64,000 nt of DNA, taken from NCBI RefSeq assembly GCF_000331305.1, contig NZ_KB217478.1:4614296-4678295 (forward strand), written 5' to 3'. The notes below the pieces were generated by a model. It searched no databases. It saw only the letters and a list, made by a program, of their open reading frames with translations, and had not been told where the DNA came from. The first letter of the stretch is position 1. Every line of letters starts with the position of its first letter. Below are positions 27,214-40,407 of this stretch, piece after piece. The translations under genes and the position numbers were made by a program. The DNA comes from Calothrix sp. PCC 7103 (lineage in GTDB: Bacteria > Cyanobacteriota > Cyanobacteriia > Cyanobacteriales > Nostocaceae).

Positions 27214-28419
27214 ATGGTTTACCAACCAGCAGCGGGAGCTAGGGATTTACTCCCCCTTGATGTAGCTCAAAAACGCTGGATTGAAGATAGGTTACAACAG
27301 GTTTTTCACCGTTGGGGCTATCACCAAATTATCACTTCGACGCTGGAGCGTATGGATACGCTGATGGCTGGAGGTGCTATTGGGTGCCGCGCGGTGTTGA
27401 AACTCCAAAATGAGGAACAGGAAGAGTTAGGGTTGCGTCCGGAATTAACTGCTTCGATTGCTCGCACTGCCGTAACACGTATGGCAGGTGCGGCATATCC
27501 GCAGCGTTTGTATTATAATGCAAATGTATTTCAGCGACGAGAATCGAAACATAATCGGCAGCAAGAGTTTTACCAATCGGGCGTTGAGTTACTTGGCAGC
27601 AGTGGATTATTGGCGAATGCGGAAATACTATTGCTGGTATCAGAAAGCCTCGCTGCGTTGAGTTTAAACAATTGGCATTTAGTTTTGGGTGAAGCGGGGA
27701 TTACACGCTCTTTACTCGAAGCATTTCCTGCTAAGTTGCTTGATAGTGTTCGTAATGCTATTGCAAATCTTGACCGAGTAGCCCTTGATGAACTGCCTTT
27801 AAGTGATGAACTGCACGAACGCGCGCGGTTGATGCTTGATTTACGTGGTCACCCAGAGGAAGTGTTTGTAAAGTTGGCAAATTTAGTATTAGAACCAGCG
27901 CAACAAGAAGCGGTCGATGGCTTGAAATCTTTAGTTGAGTTGCTTGAATCGAGTGGGAATTTTTCGATTATTCTTGATTTAAGTTTGATTCAGACTTTTG
28001 ATTATTACACGGGTATTGTGTTTGAAGTTGTTACAAACGCAGACAGTCAATCCATTTCGATTGGTAGGGGTGGTCGCTATGACAATCTTTTAGGGCTTTA
28101 TCATCCGCAAGGAGAAAACATCCCTGGTATTGGTTTTGTTTTTTTACTAGATGATTTATATCAGATATTATCAGTATCGCAGCAGTTGCCACAGGCAACA
28201 CCAGCGACGAACTGGTTGGTAGTGGCTTTAAGTCCGCAAGCGTACAATACAGCTTTTGCTTACAGTGCCAAACTTCGTAACTCCGCGCATTTGGTACGAG
28301 TTGAGATGGACTTAGGGGGACGAGATGAAAAAGCAATTAGAGAATATGCGGTACGTCGAGGCATTGGGCAGATTGCTTGGATAAAAGCTGATGCTCCACC
28401 CATTATTGAGTCGGTGTAA
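27214..28419 (+). CDS. hisZ: ATP phosphoribosyltransferase regulatory subunit HisZ
   Basis: A 401-residue class II aminoacyl-tRNA-synthetase-like protein with no anticodon-binding tRNA ligase function. It partners the short HisG to catalyse the first step of histidine synthesis. Seen are the GARDLLPLDVAQKRWIEDRL start, motif-2-like LGLRPELTASIARTAV and VFQRRESKHNRQQEFYQSGVELLG, and the FDYYTGIVFEVV and GGRYDNLLGLY segments. Length is about that of cyanobacterial HisZ. It follows the J-domain gene by 3 bases, so it is probably the end of the co-directional run. hisG is not in the window. Confidence 0.9.
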   Translation: MVYQPAAGARDLLPLDVAQKRWIEDRLQQVFHRWGYHQIITSTLERMDTLMAGGAIGCRAVLKLQNEEQEELGLRPELTASIARTAVTRMAGAAYPQRLYYNANVFQRRESKHNRQQEFYQSGVELLGSSGLLANAEILLLVSESLAALSLNNWHLVLGEAGITRSLLEAFPAKLLDSVRNAIANLDRVALDELPLSDELHERARLMLDLRGHPEEVFVKLANLVLEPAQQEAVDGLKSLVELLESSGNFSIILDLSLIQTFDYYTGIVFEVVTNADSQSISIGRGGRYDNLLGLYHPQGENIPGIGFVFLLDDLYQILSVSQQLPQATPATNWLVVALSPQAYNTAFAYSAKLRNSAHLVRVEMDLGGRDEKAIREYAVRRGIGQIAWIKADAPPIIESV

Positions 28420-28505
28420 AACATGAACAAGATTTTCCATAATCTTGCTAATGTATAAAAGCTTTATACAGCTTTATCGCCTAAATAGTTCGGAGAGGGA
28501 ACATT

Positions 28506-28730
28506 ATGCCGCATACAATTGTTACAAATGTCTGTGAAGGTGTTGCTGACTGCGTAAATGCTTGTCCAGTTGCTTGTATTCATGATGGCCCTGGAAAAAA
28601 TACCAAGGGTACTGATTGGTACTGGATTGATTTTGCTACCTGTATTGACTGCGGTATTTGTCTACAGGTTTGTCCAGTTGAAGGCGCCATTCTTCCTGAA
28701 GAGCGTCCAGAACTACAGAAAACACCATAA
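28506..28730 (+). CDS. Small iron-sulfur ferredoxin (two-cluster type)
   Basis: A 74-residue ferredoxin. The second cluster motif is complete: Cys46, Cys49, Cys52 and Cys56 (CIDCGICLQVCP). The N-terminal half has Cys10, Cys16, Cys20 and Cys24 (C-x5-C-x3-CP), lacking the usual C-x2-C-x2-C. That spacing resembles seven-iron ferredoxins with one [3Fe-4S] and one [4Fe-4S] cluster. An AGAGGGA-like ribosome site precedes the ATG, and the gene is probably transcribed on its own. Confidence 0.88.
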   Translation: MPHTIVTNVCEGVADCVNACPVACIHDGPGKNTKGTDWYWIDFATCIDCGICLQVCPVEGAILPEERPELQKTP

Positions 28731-28742
28731 CCTCTAACTAAA

Positions 28743-28791
28743 TAGCCGTTAATCAATTTCCAGTTCACTCTCGACTATTGATTGGCGGCTA
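28743..28791 (+). terminator. Hairpin after the small ferredoxin gene
   Basis: TAGCCGTTAATCAAT (28743-28757) pairs over 15 positions with ATTGATTGGCGGCTA (28777-28791), with two G-U pairs. It begins 13 bases after the ferredoxin stop. There is no T-run after the stem, so termination is likely but not certain. Confidence 0.5.
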
Positions 28792-28897
28792 CTTATTAGG
28801 TTGGTGCCCAAAGCAGGTTTGTGTAAAGGTTTAAATGGCGCCTGCAATCTGCATTTACAACGTGCAAAAAAAAAATGGAATTTTTTTCCAAAAAAGC

Positions 28898-28926
28898 TTG
28901 ACATTCTCTAGTGGACTCGTTATCTT
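28898..28926 (+). promoter_or_regulatory. Probable rRNA operon promoter
   Basis: A consensus -35 TTGACA (28898-28903) and a -10-like TATCTT (28921-28926) are spaced exactly 17 bases apart. An A/T-rich block immediately upstream looks like an UP element. It lies about 220 bases before the mature 16S start. Confidence 0.7.
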
Positions 28927-29146
28927 AAATAAGTCGGCGGCGAGAAAGAAGCCGCAAACAACCGAACCGAGAAAAAGTAATAGTTTGAAAGCCAAGTAAC
29001 AAGTCAATCCTCGTCAAAGCAATGCATTAAATGAGTTTTGCTTAGGCAAAACAAGATGAGGGTTCCAAAAGGAATTTTCACAAAAGAGCTAAACAAACAA
29101 ATGGCTGGAAATAAGCGATTCGTCGCGTTTCCGGACATTAAATCCA

Positions 29147-30629
<1,483 letters not shown>

Positions 30630-30636
30630 TTAGGGA

Positions 30637-30707
30637 GACCTACCGTTCCTTGTCGTAATACGTACTGCAGTACGTTAAAAAACAACAAGAAGGTCATCAC
30701 CTAGGTC
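30637..30707 (+). other. 16S-23S spacer D1-D1' helix region
   Basis: GACCTA (30637-30642) pairs with TAGGTC (30702-30707), the conserved D1-D1' helix of cyanobacterial spacers. A perfect 16-base palindrome, ACGTACTGCAGTACGT (30660-30675), forms the tip. Confidence 0.7.
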
Positions 30708-30755
30708 GGTTGTTAATGCAATGTGGCTATCAAACTGTATTATTTGGTTCGTTAT

Positions 30756-30829
30756 GGGCTATTAGCTCAGGTGGTTAGAGCGCACCCCTGATAAGGGTGA
30801 AGTCCCTGGTTCGAGTCCAGGATGGCCCA
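30756..30829 (+). tRNA. tRNA-Ile (anticodon GAT)
   Basis: A 74-base cloverleaf in the 16S-23S spacer. Acceptor ends GGGCTAT and ATGGCCC pair, the anticodon loop CTGATAA gives GAT, and the T-loop is GGTTCGAGTCC. Confidence 0.97.
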
Positions 30830-30835
30830 CATTTT

Positions 30836-30908
30836 GGGGGTTTAGCTCAGTTGGTAGAGCGCCTGCTTTGCAAGCAGGATGTCAGCGGTTCGAGTCCGCT
30901 AACCTCCA
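30836..30908 (+). tRNA. tRNA-Ala (anticodon TGC)
   Basis: A 73-base cloverleaf only six bases after tRNA-Ile. Acceptor ends GGGGGTT and AACCTCC pair with one G-U, and the anticodon loop CTTTGCAAG gives TGC. Standard partner of tRNA-Ile in the spacer. Confidence 0.97.
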
Positions 30909-31149
30909 CATTTACATAGCATTTATTGAAAAAATCAAAAATAAATGTTAGTATGTTAGTATTGTAAAGTTCAGCAACTTTGGTTATTAAGATAACTAAG
31001 CCTGCTGGATGTATATCCAGTAAGAACCTTGAAAACTGCATAGTGACGCAAATTGTAGGCAGTAACCGTGTTGAGTTGAATTACTTTCGTAATTAGAACA
31101 AGAAGGCACGGGTATTGAATTACAGATAATCCTTTGAATTGATAGAATT

Positions 31150-33973
<2,824 letters not shown>

Positions 33974-34109
33974 AAAACAATTCAAAAGCGTCACTGTGCA
34001 GTCTTCAGGGTTTTAGGAGTGGGGGACAAGCTGAGTGGGTGAGTGGGGGAGAAGAAAGTATATTTCCCCGTATCTCCCCCTCCCCGCTTCCCCTCCTCCT
34101 CCCAGTTTT
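33974..34109 (+). repeat. Low-complexity G/A- and C/T-rich 23S-5S spacer
   Basis: The spacer contains a purine-rich run (about 34018-34053, GTGGGGGA units) followed by a pyrimidine-rich run (about 34066-34103, TCCCC units). The runs are mutually complementary and could form a long imperfect hairpin. Confidence 0.6.
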
Positions 34110-34227
34110 TCCTGGTGCTTTTTGCGTGGTGGAACCACTCTGATACCATCCCGAACTCAGTTGTGAAACGCCGCAGCGGCTACGATAGTTGGAGAGTTGT
34201 CTCCTGCAACAATTGCTCGGTGCCAGG
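34110..34227 (+). rRNA. 5S ribosomal RNA
   Basis: A 118-base 5S rRNA, with TCCTGG at the start pairing with CCAGG at the end. The conserved GTGGTGGAACCACTCTGAT and CCATCCCGAACTCAG loops are typical of cyanobacterial 5S. Confidence 0.95.
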
Positions 34228-34239
34228 GCAATAATACAA

Positions 34240-34281
34240 ACAAAAGCCTTCTCTTGCATATCAGAGAAGGCTTTTGTTTTT
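34240..34281 (+). terminator. Rho-independent terminator of the rRNA operon
   Basis: ACAAAAGCCTTCTCT (34240-34254) pairs perfectly with AGAGAAGGCTTTTGT (34263-34277): 15 base pairs, an 8-base loop and a T-run. It lies 12 bases after the 5S. Confidence 0.9.
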
Positions 34282-34347
34282 GGCGCCTCTTTATTAAACA
34301 AACAATTTATTAACATGTGTTGGGTTACGCACTCGCTGGCACCCAAA

Positions 34348-37113
34348 CTACAGTTTTAATATGGAGGATAAAGTTTTTAATAATTCTACTGCTGTATAAG
34401 GCTTCGATAAAAACGCTTTGGCGCCAACCGAAGCTGCTTCAGCCATTCTTTCGGTTGATGCTAGTCCACTTGTAGCAATAATTTTTACCTGCGAATTAAT
34501 TTTTTGTAACGTGCGGATAGTAGTTAAACCGTCCATTTCTGGCATCATCATATCCATCAAAACTGCACTAATGTCAGCTTTATGTTGAGCATACAGCGCT
34601 ATTGCTTCAATACCATCACTAGCTGTAAGCACCTTATAATTACCCATCTCTAATGAGATTTGAGTAATTTCACGAATCGAAACTTCATCGTCTACAACCA
34701 AAACTAATTGCCCGTCACCTTTTGGCTGTTCTAAATCTTCAACTTGTTGACTCATGGCGCCTTCTACGGCTGGCAAATATACCTTAAACTGGGCGCCTAA
34801 CCCAACTTCACTATACACATTCACAAAACCACCGTGGTTTTTAATAATACCAATAACTGTTGAAAGCCCCAAACCTGTACCTTTACCAACTTCTTTAGTA
34901 GTAAAAAATGGCTCAAACATTCTTTGCAATATTTGATTTGAAATGCCAACTCCCGTATCCGAAACAGTTAGCATAATATAATTACCAACTTTTGCCTCAA
35001 TATTCATCTGGACATACTGTTCATCAATATACAGATTTTCAGCATAAATACTTAAAGTTCCACCCTGTAGCATTGCATCGCGCGCATTAACTACTAAATT
35101 CATAAGTACTTGATGTAGTTGAGTTGCATCTGCACAAACAGTCCAAAGATTTGGTGATATGTCAGTATATATTTTGATGGACTTGGGAAATGTCTGTTTT
35201 GCAATCTGCTGAATTTCTAAAAGTAAATGCCTAACTTGAAGAATAGTGCGCTTACCTTCAATTCCTCGCCCAAATGATAGCACTTGCTTGACCAAAGAGG
35301 CGCCACGTTTGGCACTAGCTTCTAATTCTGTAAGCAACTGCTGACTATTGACATCAGTAATTTTTTCTTGTAGCAATTCAGCAATCATCAAAATTGGCCC
35401 TAGTGCATTGTTTAAATCGTGGGCAATGCCACTAGCAAGAGTACCAATGCTCTCTAATCGCTGAGAACGAAAAAGCTGCAATTCAAGTTGTTTCTTCTCA
35501 GTAATATCAGTATTAACAACGAGAAACGATTTTGCTTGTCCTTGTTCATTACGTACTAATGTCCAACGACTTGAAACAATTATTGAGTTGCCAAACTTGT
35601 TGAAGCAACGTAACTCACCTTCCCAAAAACCACTCTCAAGTACAACTTGTTGCACTCGTTCGAGTTGAGGCACTTCTTGGTACAAAAGCTCATTTGCATT
35701 TTGACCAAGAACTTCGTACTGCTTCCAACTATATATACGCTCGGCGCTCTCATTCCAAAATATAATTTGGTTGTCAAGAGTTTGCACGTTAATTGCATCG
35801 CTGGCAACATTGAGTAAAGCAGCTTGTTCGCGGATTTTCTCTTCAGATTTTTTGCGTTCAGTAAGTTCAGTATTAACTTGCTCAAAAAGTGTAGATTGCT
35901 GAATTGCAATCGCCACCTGCGTAGCTAATTGTTGAAGCAAATCAATCTCTAACTGCTGCCATTGTCGCGGTGACGAACAGTGGTTAGCTACTAGCAACCC
36001 CCATAATCCGGATTGCACAATTGGGACTACCAAATTAGCTCTAATTTGAAGCCGAGCTAATAAATCAACATGACATTTTGATAATTCTGCTGTATCAATA
36101 TCCTCAATCGCTAGAAACCGACCTTGTTGGTATAGCGTTCGACCAAGCGGTTCTCCAAAAAAAGAATCTTTGATTTTTGTTCCCAAGATAGAGGAACAAC
36201 CAGAAGCTACTGATTCTACAGCCACATATCCACTCCAATCTGGCTCAAAGCGGTAAATAAATACACGCTCAGTTTGAAGAAACTGCCGAACTTCAGATAC
36301 TGTAGTACTAAGAATATCTCCAAGATTAAGAGATTGGCGAATGCGTTGTGCCATAAGTGCCACCAATCGCTCTCGAGATGCTTGCTGTCGTAATGTCACC
36401 TCAGTACGTCGTCGTTCGGCTAACTCAGCAAGTTGTTCCGCACGAGTTTGACATTCACGCTTGACCCTCTCTCTATAATTGCGGAAAAAATCAGCCAAAC
36501 TAGGCTCGTCTTCGAGTAAGTCCCCAAAATTATCAATCACTCGCTTATCTCCTTCATAAGCCACTCCCGGGTGAGCTTCCATCCAGACATGACACGTTTT
36601 AATATAAGCAATAAATGCAATTAAATGCTGGTAGTTAACAGAACCTAGAATCCGTCGCAGTTCCTGACGATAATGCTCGTCCGAATCTGGTAAGGCAATA
36701 AAAATTGAACAGTAAAGTAAACTTTCTTCAAGTTGCGAGTTTGGTTCAGCCCAGACAACTGGATCCGCAGACTGTGTCGCAAGGAAGCTAAGATATTTTT
36801 CAATATCCGTTGAGTTAGGTACAGGTGCTTCAAGCAACTCCAACACGTCGCTTGCCATCATTCCTAAAGGACGCAAACTACAACTATGGCAAATCATACA
36901 GTAAGGAACAGCACAGAAGCGCGAGAGGTAAGCAGAAAGTTTTTCCTTAAAGAGCGCTGGCAACGGATTGTTTATATACGCGCTTAGAGTCTGTTGCCAT
37001 AGGTTTTCCAAAACCTGCGGATTCTTTTCTGCTGGTGCAAAGAAAGGTGGAACAAAACCAAATTTTAATTCAATTTCTGCCTTAATTTGTTCGCTGGTTC
37101 GCGGCTTAGTCAT
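34348..37113 (-). CDS. Hybrid histidine kinase with AhpD-like and bilin-type GAF domains
   Basis: A 921-residue soluble sensor. Domains in order: an AhpD/carboxymuconolactone-decarboxylase-like region (about 1-215, redox-type motif Cys72-x2-Cys75-His76), a short coiled segment (215-255), GAF (about 258-405), PAS (about 430-540), a histidine kinase of the HDLNN type (His565) and a C-terminal receiver (acceptor in LMDMMMPEMDG). The GAF has Cys347-His348 in ELSKCHVDLL and RANLVVPI after it, the signature of a bilin-binding cyanobacteriochrome. The DXCF position reads DSFF, so the second cysteine is absent. Light and redox sensing in one protein is an inference. Confidence 0.88.
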   Translation of the reverse strand: MTKPRTSEQIKAEIELKFGFVPPFFAPAEKNPQVLENLWQQTLSAYINNPLPALFKEKLSAYLSRFCAVPYCMICHSCSLRPLGMMASDVLELLEAPVPNSTDIEKYLSFLATQSADPVVWAEPNSQLEESLLYCSIFIALPDSDEHYRQELRRILGSVNYQHLIAFIAYIKTCHVWMEAHPGVAYEGDKRVIDNFGDLLEDEPSLADFFRNYRERVKRECQTRAEQLAELAERRRTEVTLRQQASRERLVALMAQRIRQSLNLGDILSTTVSEVRQFLQTERVFIYRFEPDWSGYVAVESVASGCSSILGTKIKDSFFGEPLGRTLYQQGRFLAIEDIDTAELSKCHVDLLARLQIRANLVVPIVQSGLWGLLVANHCSSPRQWQQLEIDLLQQLATQVAIAIQQSTLFEQVNTELTERKKSEEKIREQAALLNVASDAINVQTLDNQIIFWNESAERIYSWKQYEVLGQNANELLYQEVPQLERVQQVVLESGFWEGELRCFNKFGNSIIVSSRWTLVRNEQGQAKSFLVVNTDITEKKQLELQLFRSQRLESIGTLASGIAHDLNNALGPILMIAELLQEKITDVNSQQLLTELEASAKRGASLVKQVLSFGRGIEGKRTILQVRHLLLEIQQIAKQTFPKSIKIYTDISPNLWTVCADATQLHQVLMNLVVNARDAMLQGGTLSIYAENLYIDEQYVQMNIEAKVGNYIMLTVSDTGVGISNQILQRMFEPFFTTKEVGKGTGLGLSTVIGIIKNHGGFVNVYSEVGLGAQFKVYLPAVEGAMSQQVEDLEQPKGDGQLVLVVDDEVSIREITQISLEMGNYKVLTASDGIEAIALYAQHKADISAVLMDMMMPEMDGLTTIRTLQKINSQVKIIATSGLASTERMAEAASVGAKAFLSKPYTAVELLKTLSSILKL

Positions 37114-37737
37114 ATTGTGTTTTTAAATGGCTAAATAAATAAGAAATTTATTAATCGCAGTAGCACTATATTAGGCTTTTGCCCTTGCGCTTTGCTTGAA
37201 TTATTAATGGTGCCAGTTCACGGCTATATTTCTATTAGGAGTTGTAACGTGCGCGATTGTAAAGTCATACCGACTTAGGCTTACAAAGGTAATAATGTCC
37301 GTAGGCAATAAATGCAACTGCTGTAAATAGGTTTTCAGCAATTCCAGCATATAACCTACCTTATGTAATAGGACTTGCGGCTTAAACGAGTAGCCGTAGA
37401 AGGTATTAAACGAATAAATTGGTACTTACCTAACTATAGTAACAACAAAATTTTGATTTTTCACAATTAGTTTTAGAAGCTACCGTGTAACAGTTAGTAA
37501 GTCTAGCCCATGCTTAAGTTTTAATTGACAGTTTTTTTAGACAATAACGCACTATCATCTTCGATAAATATATCCGGCGCCGATGGAAAGTTGAAAAACT
37601 AATGGACGTTGGACGGCGCAATGTTTAAGGACACAGCGAGCAAAATAATTTTACATTCAAATGAGTAATTATCATGTTACTCGTTTATTAAAATCAACGG
37701 GACTTTGAATGCGAAAATTATCGTCATCAGCCCTAAA
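37114..37737. other. Intergenic region before an NRPS remnant
   Basis: No open frame is supported. One GGCGCC lies at 37576. The sequence is AT-rich and shows no strong repeat. Confidence 0.5.
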
Positions 37738-38984
37738 TCATTTTTGATGCTTTTTGGAAAGTGCCGACTCAGCTTCTGTACGAGGAGAAAGACAAACACT
37801 AGTAATAAGTACTTCAGTACTTTCCCTCACAGCTAAAGCACAATAATCAACTTTGCCAGCTGGTGTCAGTGGCAAACAATCAATTACTATAAAATACTTT
37901 CCAACAACGTTTGAAAATGTCCCAACATCCGGGTAATAGTGGCGTCATAAAATAAATCAGTACTATATATAGTTTGAACTTTTAGACCTTCCACGTCTTG
38001 CCAGAGGTGAAACTCCAAATCCAACTTTGCGCTACAATGCTCAATCTCAAGCACTTCAAACGTTAAACCTGGTAACTCTAATGCTTCTACTGGAGTATTT
38101 TGCAGTGAGAACGCAATTTGAAACAGTGGATGATAACTCAAAGAACGTTCTAAGTGTAGTGCATCTACTAGTTTTTCAAAAGGTAAATCTTGATGAGCAT
38201 AGGCGCCTAAAGAAACTTCTTTGTCGAGTCAAAGAAGTTCTTGAAACGTTGGATTGCCAGATAAATCAGTACGCAATACTAAACTATTGACAAAAAAAAC
38301 AATCAACCCTTCTATTTCGATACGGTTCCGATTTGCAATTGGTGAGCCTACAACAATATCACATTGCTGCGTATAACGATAAAGCAAAGTCTTAAATGCC
38401 GCAAGAAGCGTCATAAATAACGTAACACCTGAATGCTGGCTAAGTGACTCTAATGCTTTATTTAACGATTGCGGTAGTTGTAAATATTGTTTAGCACCTT
38501 TATAACTAGGAATTGCAGGTCTTGGGCTATCGGTGGGAAAATTTAATACTTCTATGTTATGTAACTGATGGCGCCAGTAAGCTCGTTGAGTTTCGAGAAC
38601 TTCTTCAGTTAACCACGCGCGTTGCCATCTTGATAAAATATACTTAATTCTCGAATTAATACTCCAATCGACCAACCGTCAGCAATAATATGATGCAAAC
38701 TCAGTAATAAGACGTGTTGTGCTTCTTCTAGTTGTAGCAACGTTACTCGTATTAGTGGCGCGCCGGAGAATATCATTAAATGCCTTTATAAGCAAATTTC
38801 TATTGAGCGAACCTGTGAGAAAAAGCGCTGTTGAGACATTCTAGAGAGGATTGTCTCTTTGTAATTGGTTGAAAAACCATAATCTAGCTTGAGCAAATGA
38901 TGTAGGGAAAACAAAGACTTCTGTTTCTTCAGAAAAATTCACTTTTTCCCCACCTACTAATACAGATGTTCGCTCAATCGCCAT
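37738..38984 (-). pseudogene. NRPS condensation-adenylation remnant
   Basis: Broken piece of a non-ribosomal peptide synthetase. From the ATG at 38984 the frame shows a condensation-domain start (FPTSFAQARLWFFNQLQ), then a TAG where the usual tyrosine of the NPxYN motif belongs. Next come GSLNRNLLIKAFNDILRR, a deletion, the active-site HHIIADGWS, a frame change, YWRHQLHN and SPIANRNRIEIEGLI, and an in-frame TGA at GNPTFQELL. After the condensation domain the reading joins directly to the tail of an adenylation domain (DCLPLTPAGKVDY), so about 400 residues of adenylation domain are missing. It ends at the TGA at 37738. Confidence 0.85.
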
Positions 38985-39337
38985 AGACTATACCAAAGTT
39001 GTCATCTTAATTTTAGTAGAATCCTAGAAACCGGGTTTCTATCTTAAAAAATACCTAATTTTTAGATTTTTTTAAACTTTCTATGGTAAAGAAAAAAATA
39101 GTAATTTTGAATTGATAGTGTTGTAACGGGTGGGGACGCCCGTTCCACAAGAGAAGGCAGAATAAGAGAAGATAAGAAAAAATTTGGATTAAAAAAATCT
39201 GTGGCTGCATATTTGGCTAAATGTCACCACTATTAATAAATAGCAACCTTATAACTGTACTCCTGTTTATGAAAAGTAACTTCCTTGCTGAGTATGTACG
39301 TATTCTGTTTTATAATAAGACGCATGTTCTGATTTAA
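38985..39337. other. Intergenic region with two dispersed palindromes
   Basis: Contains the AGAAACC-N-GGTTTCT element (39026-39040) and an AACGGG-N8-CCCGTT hairpin (39125-39144). No gene is supported. Confidence 0.55.
39026..39040. repeat. Dispersed palindrome AGAAACC-N-GGTTTCT
   Basis: Identical to the copies at 912-926 and 18802-18816. Confidence 0.75.
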
Positions 39338-40207
39338 TCAAAATAAACGAACAGGTGTTGAGCGAAGACGAGCATTCATAGGCGCCACTCGTTCAATTAC
39401 AGATTTCATATACGTGTAATCGGGTACATCCGCATTCGGTATATATCCAATTTCTTTAACTAAAGTTAGAGGTGCTTCTTGCATGTACTTCTTTATCATA
39501 TCTCGATTCCTAGTTTCAATAGTTGGCGCAATTAACACTGCTCCTGGAGGCAAGTTATGAGAATCAGTAAAAAAGATACGAAAGTCAACATTACCAAACT
39601 TTTTATGATATGAATTAAATTCCTCTAATGACACAGCACCAACATCAGCCTTTTTTTCTGCAACTAGCTCAAGTACCGACGAAGCGGTTGGAGCAAATAA
39701 AATTTGTTTCAACGTTAAACCATAAAGATTGTAAAGTGGAACATAATATCCAGTCGCAGAACCTGGTATACCTAGTGCAACTGTTTTACCTTGTAAATCT
39801 TTCAAATTACGTAACTTACTGTCATTCCTCACTACCAAACAAGCCCGTGCATTAATATCGATTCCAAGTGAGAAAAGGAGTTCATATCTATAAAGAGTAT
39901 TTGCTAATGCTGCCAACCCAGGAGGTGCAACCACTAATGACCAACTCTGACGTTGAATTCTTTCTATCGCGATGCTTTCATTGAATGCAGGCTCTAATTG
40001 TACAATTGTCTTTGTTTTATTTCCTAAGTACTCTTGAAAGCGCGCAAATCTATTTAGTGTTTGCCCAGAATCTTCATAATTGACTATACCCACAACCAAT
40101 TCTAGCTGTTTTCTTGATGGTTTATTTGTACTGCAAGCCGTAATCATGAATAGGATTTTTAGAATAAAAGAGCGACGACAAAGCTTTAATGACATTAACA
40201 ATTTCAC
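39338..40207 (-). CDS. PhnD-like substrate-binding lipoprotein
   Basis: A 289-residue lipoprotein (hydrophobic residues 14-24, lipobox ITAC with Cys25) with a phosphate/phosphonate-binding PhnD-type fold. Seen are the VGIVNYEDSG start, a SLVVAPPGLAALA hinge, the LRNLKDLQGKTVALGIPGSATGYYVPLY signature (about 131-158) and VGAVSLEEFNSY. No permease or ATPase gene is adjacent. Its divergent neighbour encodes a DUF3365-HAMP membrane protein, so it may serve a sensor rather than a transporter. Ligand unknown. Confidence 0.82.
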   Translation of the reverse strand: MKLLMSLKLCRRSFILKILFMITACSTNKPSRKQLELVVGIVNYEDSGQTLNRFARFQEYLGNKTKTIVQLEPAFNESIAIERIQRQSWSLVVAPPGLAALANTLYRYELLFSLGIDINARACLVVRNDSKLRNLKDLQGKTVALGIPGSATGYYVPLYNLYGLTLKQILFAPTASSVLELVAEKKADVGAVSLEEFNSYHKKFGNVDFRIFFTDSHNLPPGAVLIAPTIETRNRDMIKKYMQEAPLTLVKEIGYIPNADVPDYTYMKSVIERVAPMNARLRSTPVRLF

Positions 40208-40240
40208 CTAAGTTTTTATTTTTCAAAAATTAACCGAAAT

Positions 40241-40298
40241 AAACCGGGCTTCTACCAAATAAGTCAAAATTTAATATTTTGTAAAGAAGCCCGGTTTC
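40241..40298. repeat. Inverted pair of AAACCGGGCTTCT elements
   Basis: AAACCGGGCTTCT (40241-40253) and AGAAGCCCGGTTT (40286-40298) are exact inverses, between two divergent genes. Related in sequence to the AGAAACC-N-GGTTTCT family. Confidence 0.65.
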
Positions 40299-40407
40299 TA
40301 TTATCTAGTATTTCAAGCGGAATGATATTGGTTAATAAAAATATTAAAATATATCAATAAGTTATTTTATTGTCAAGATAAAATGTACAATAATATATTT
40401 AATATTT

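Larger units (their letters stand above)
28731..29146. other. Hairpin plus rRNA promoter and leader region
   Basis: This non-coding stretch has three parts: a 15-base-pair hairpin (28743-28791), an AT-rich block at 28860-28895 and the rRNA promoter, followed by the 16S leader. No gene is supported. Confidence 0.6.
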
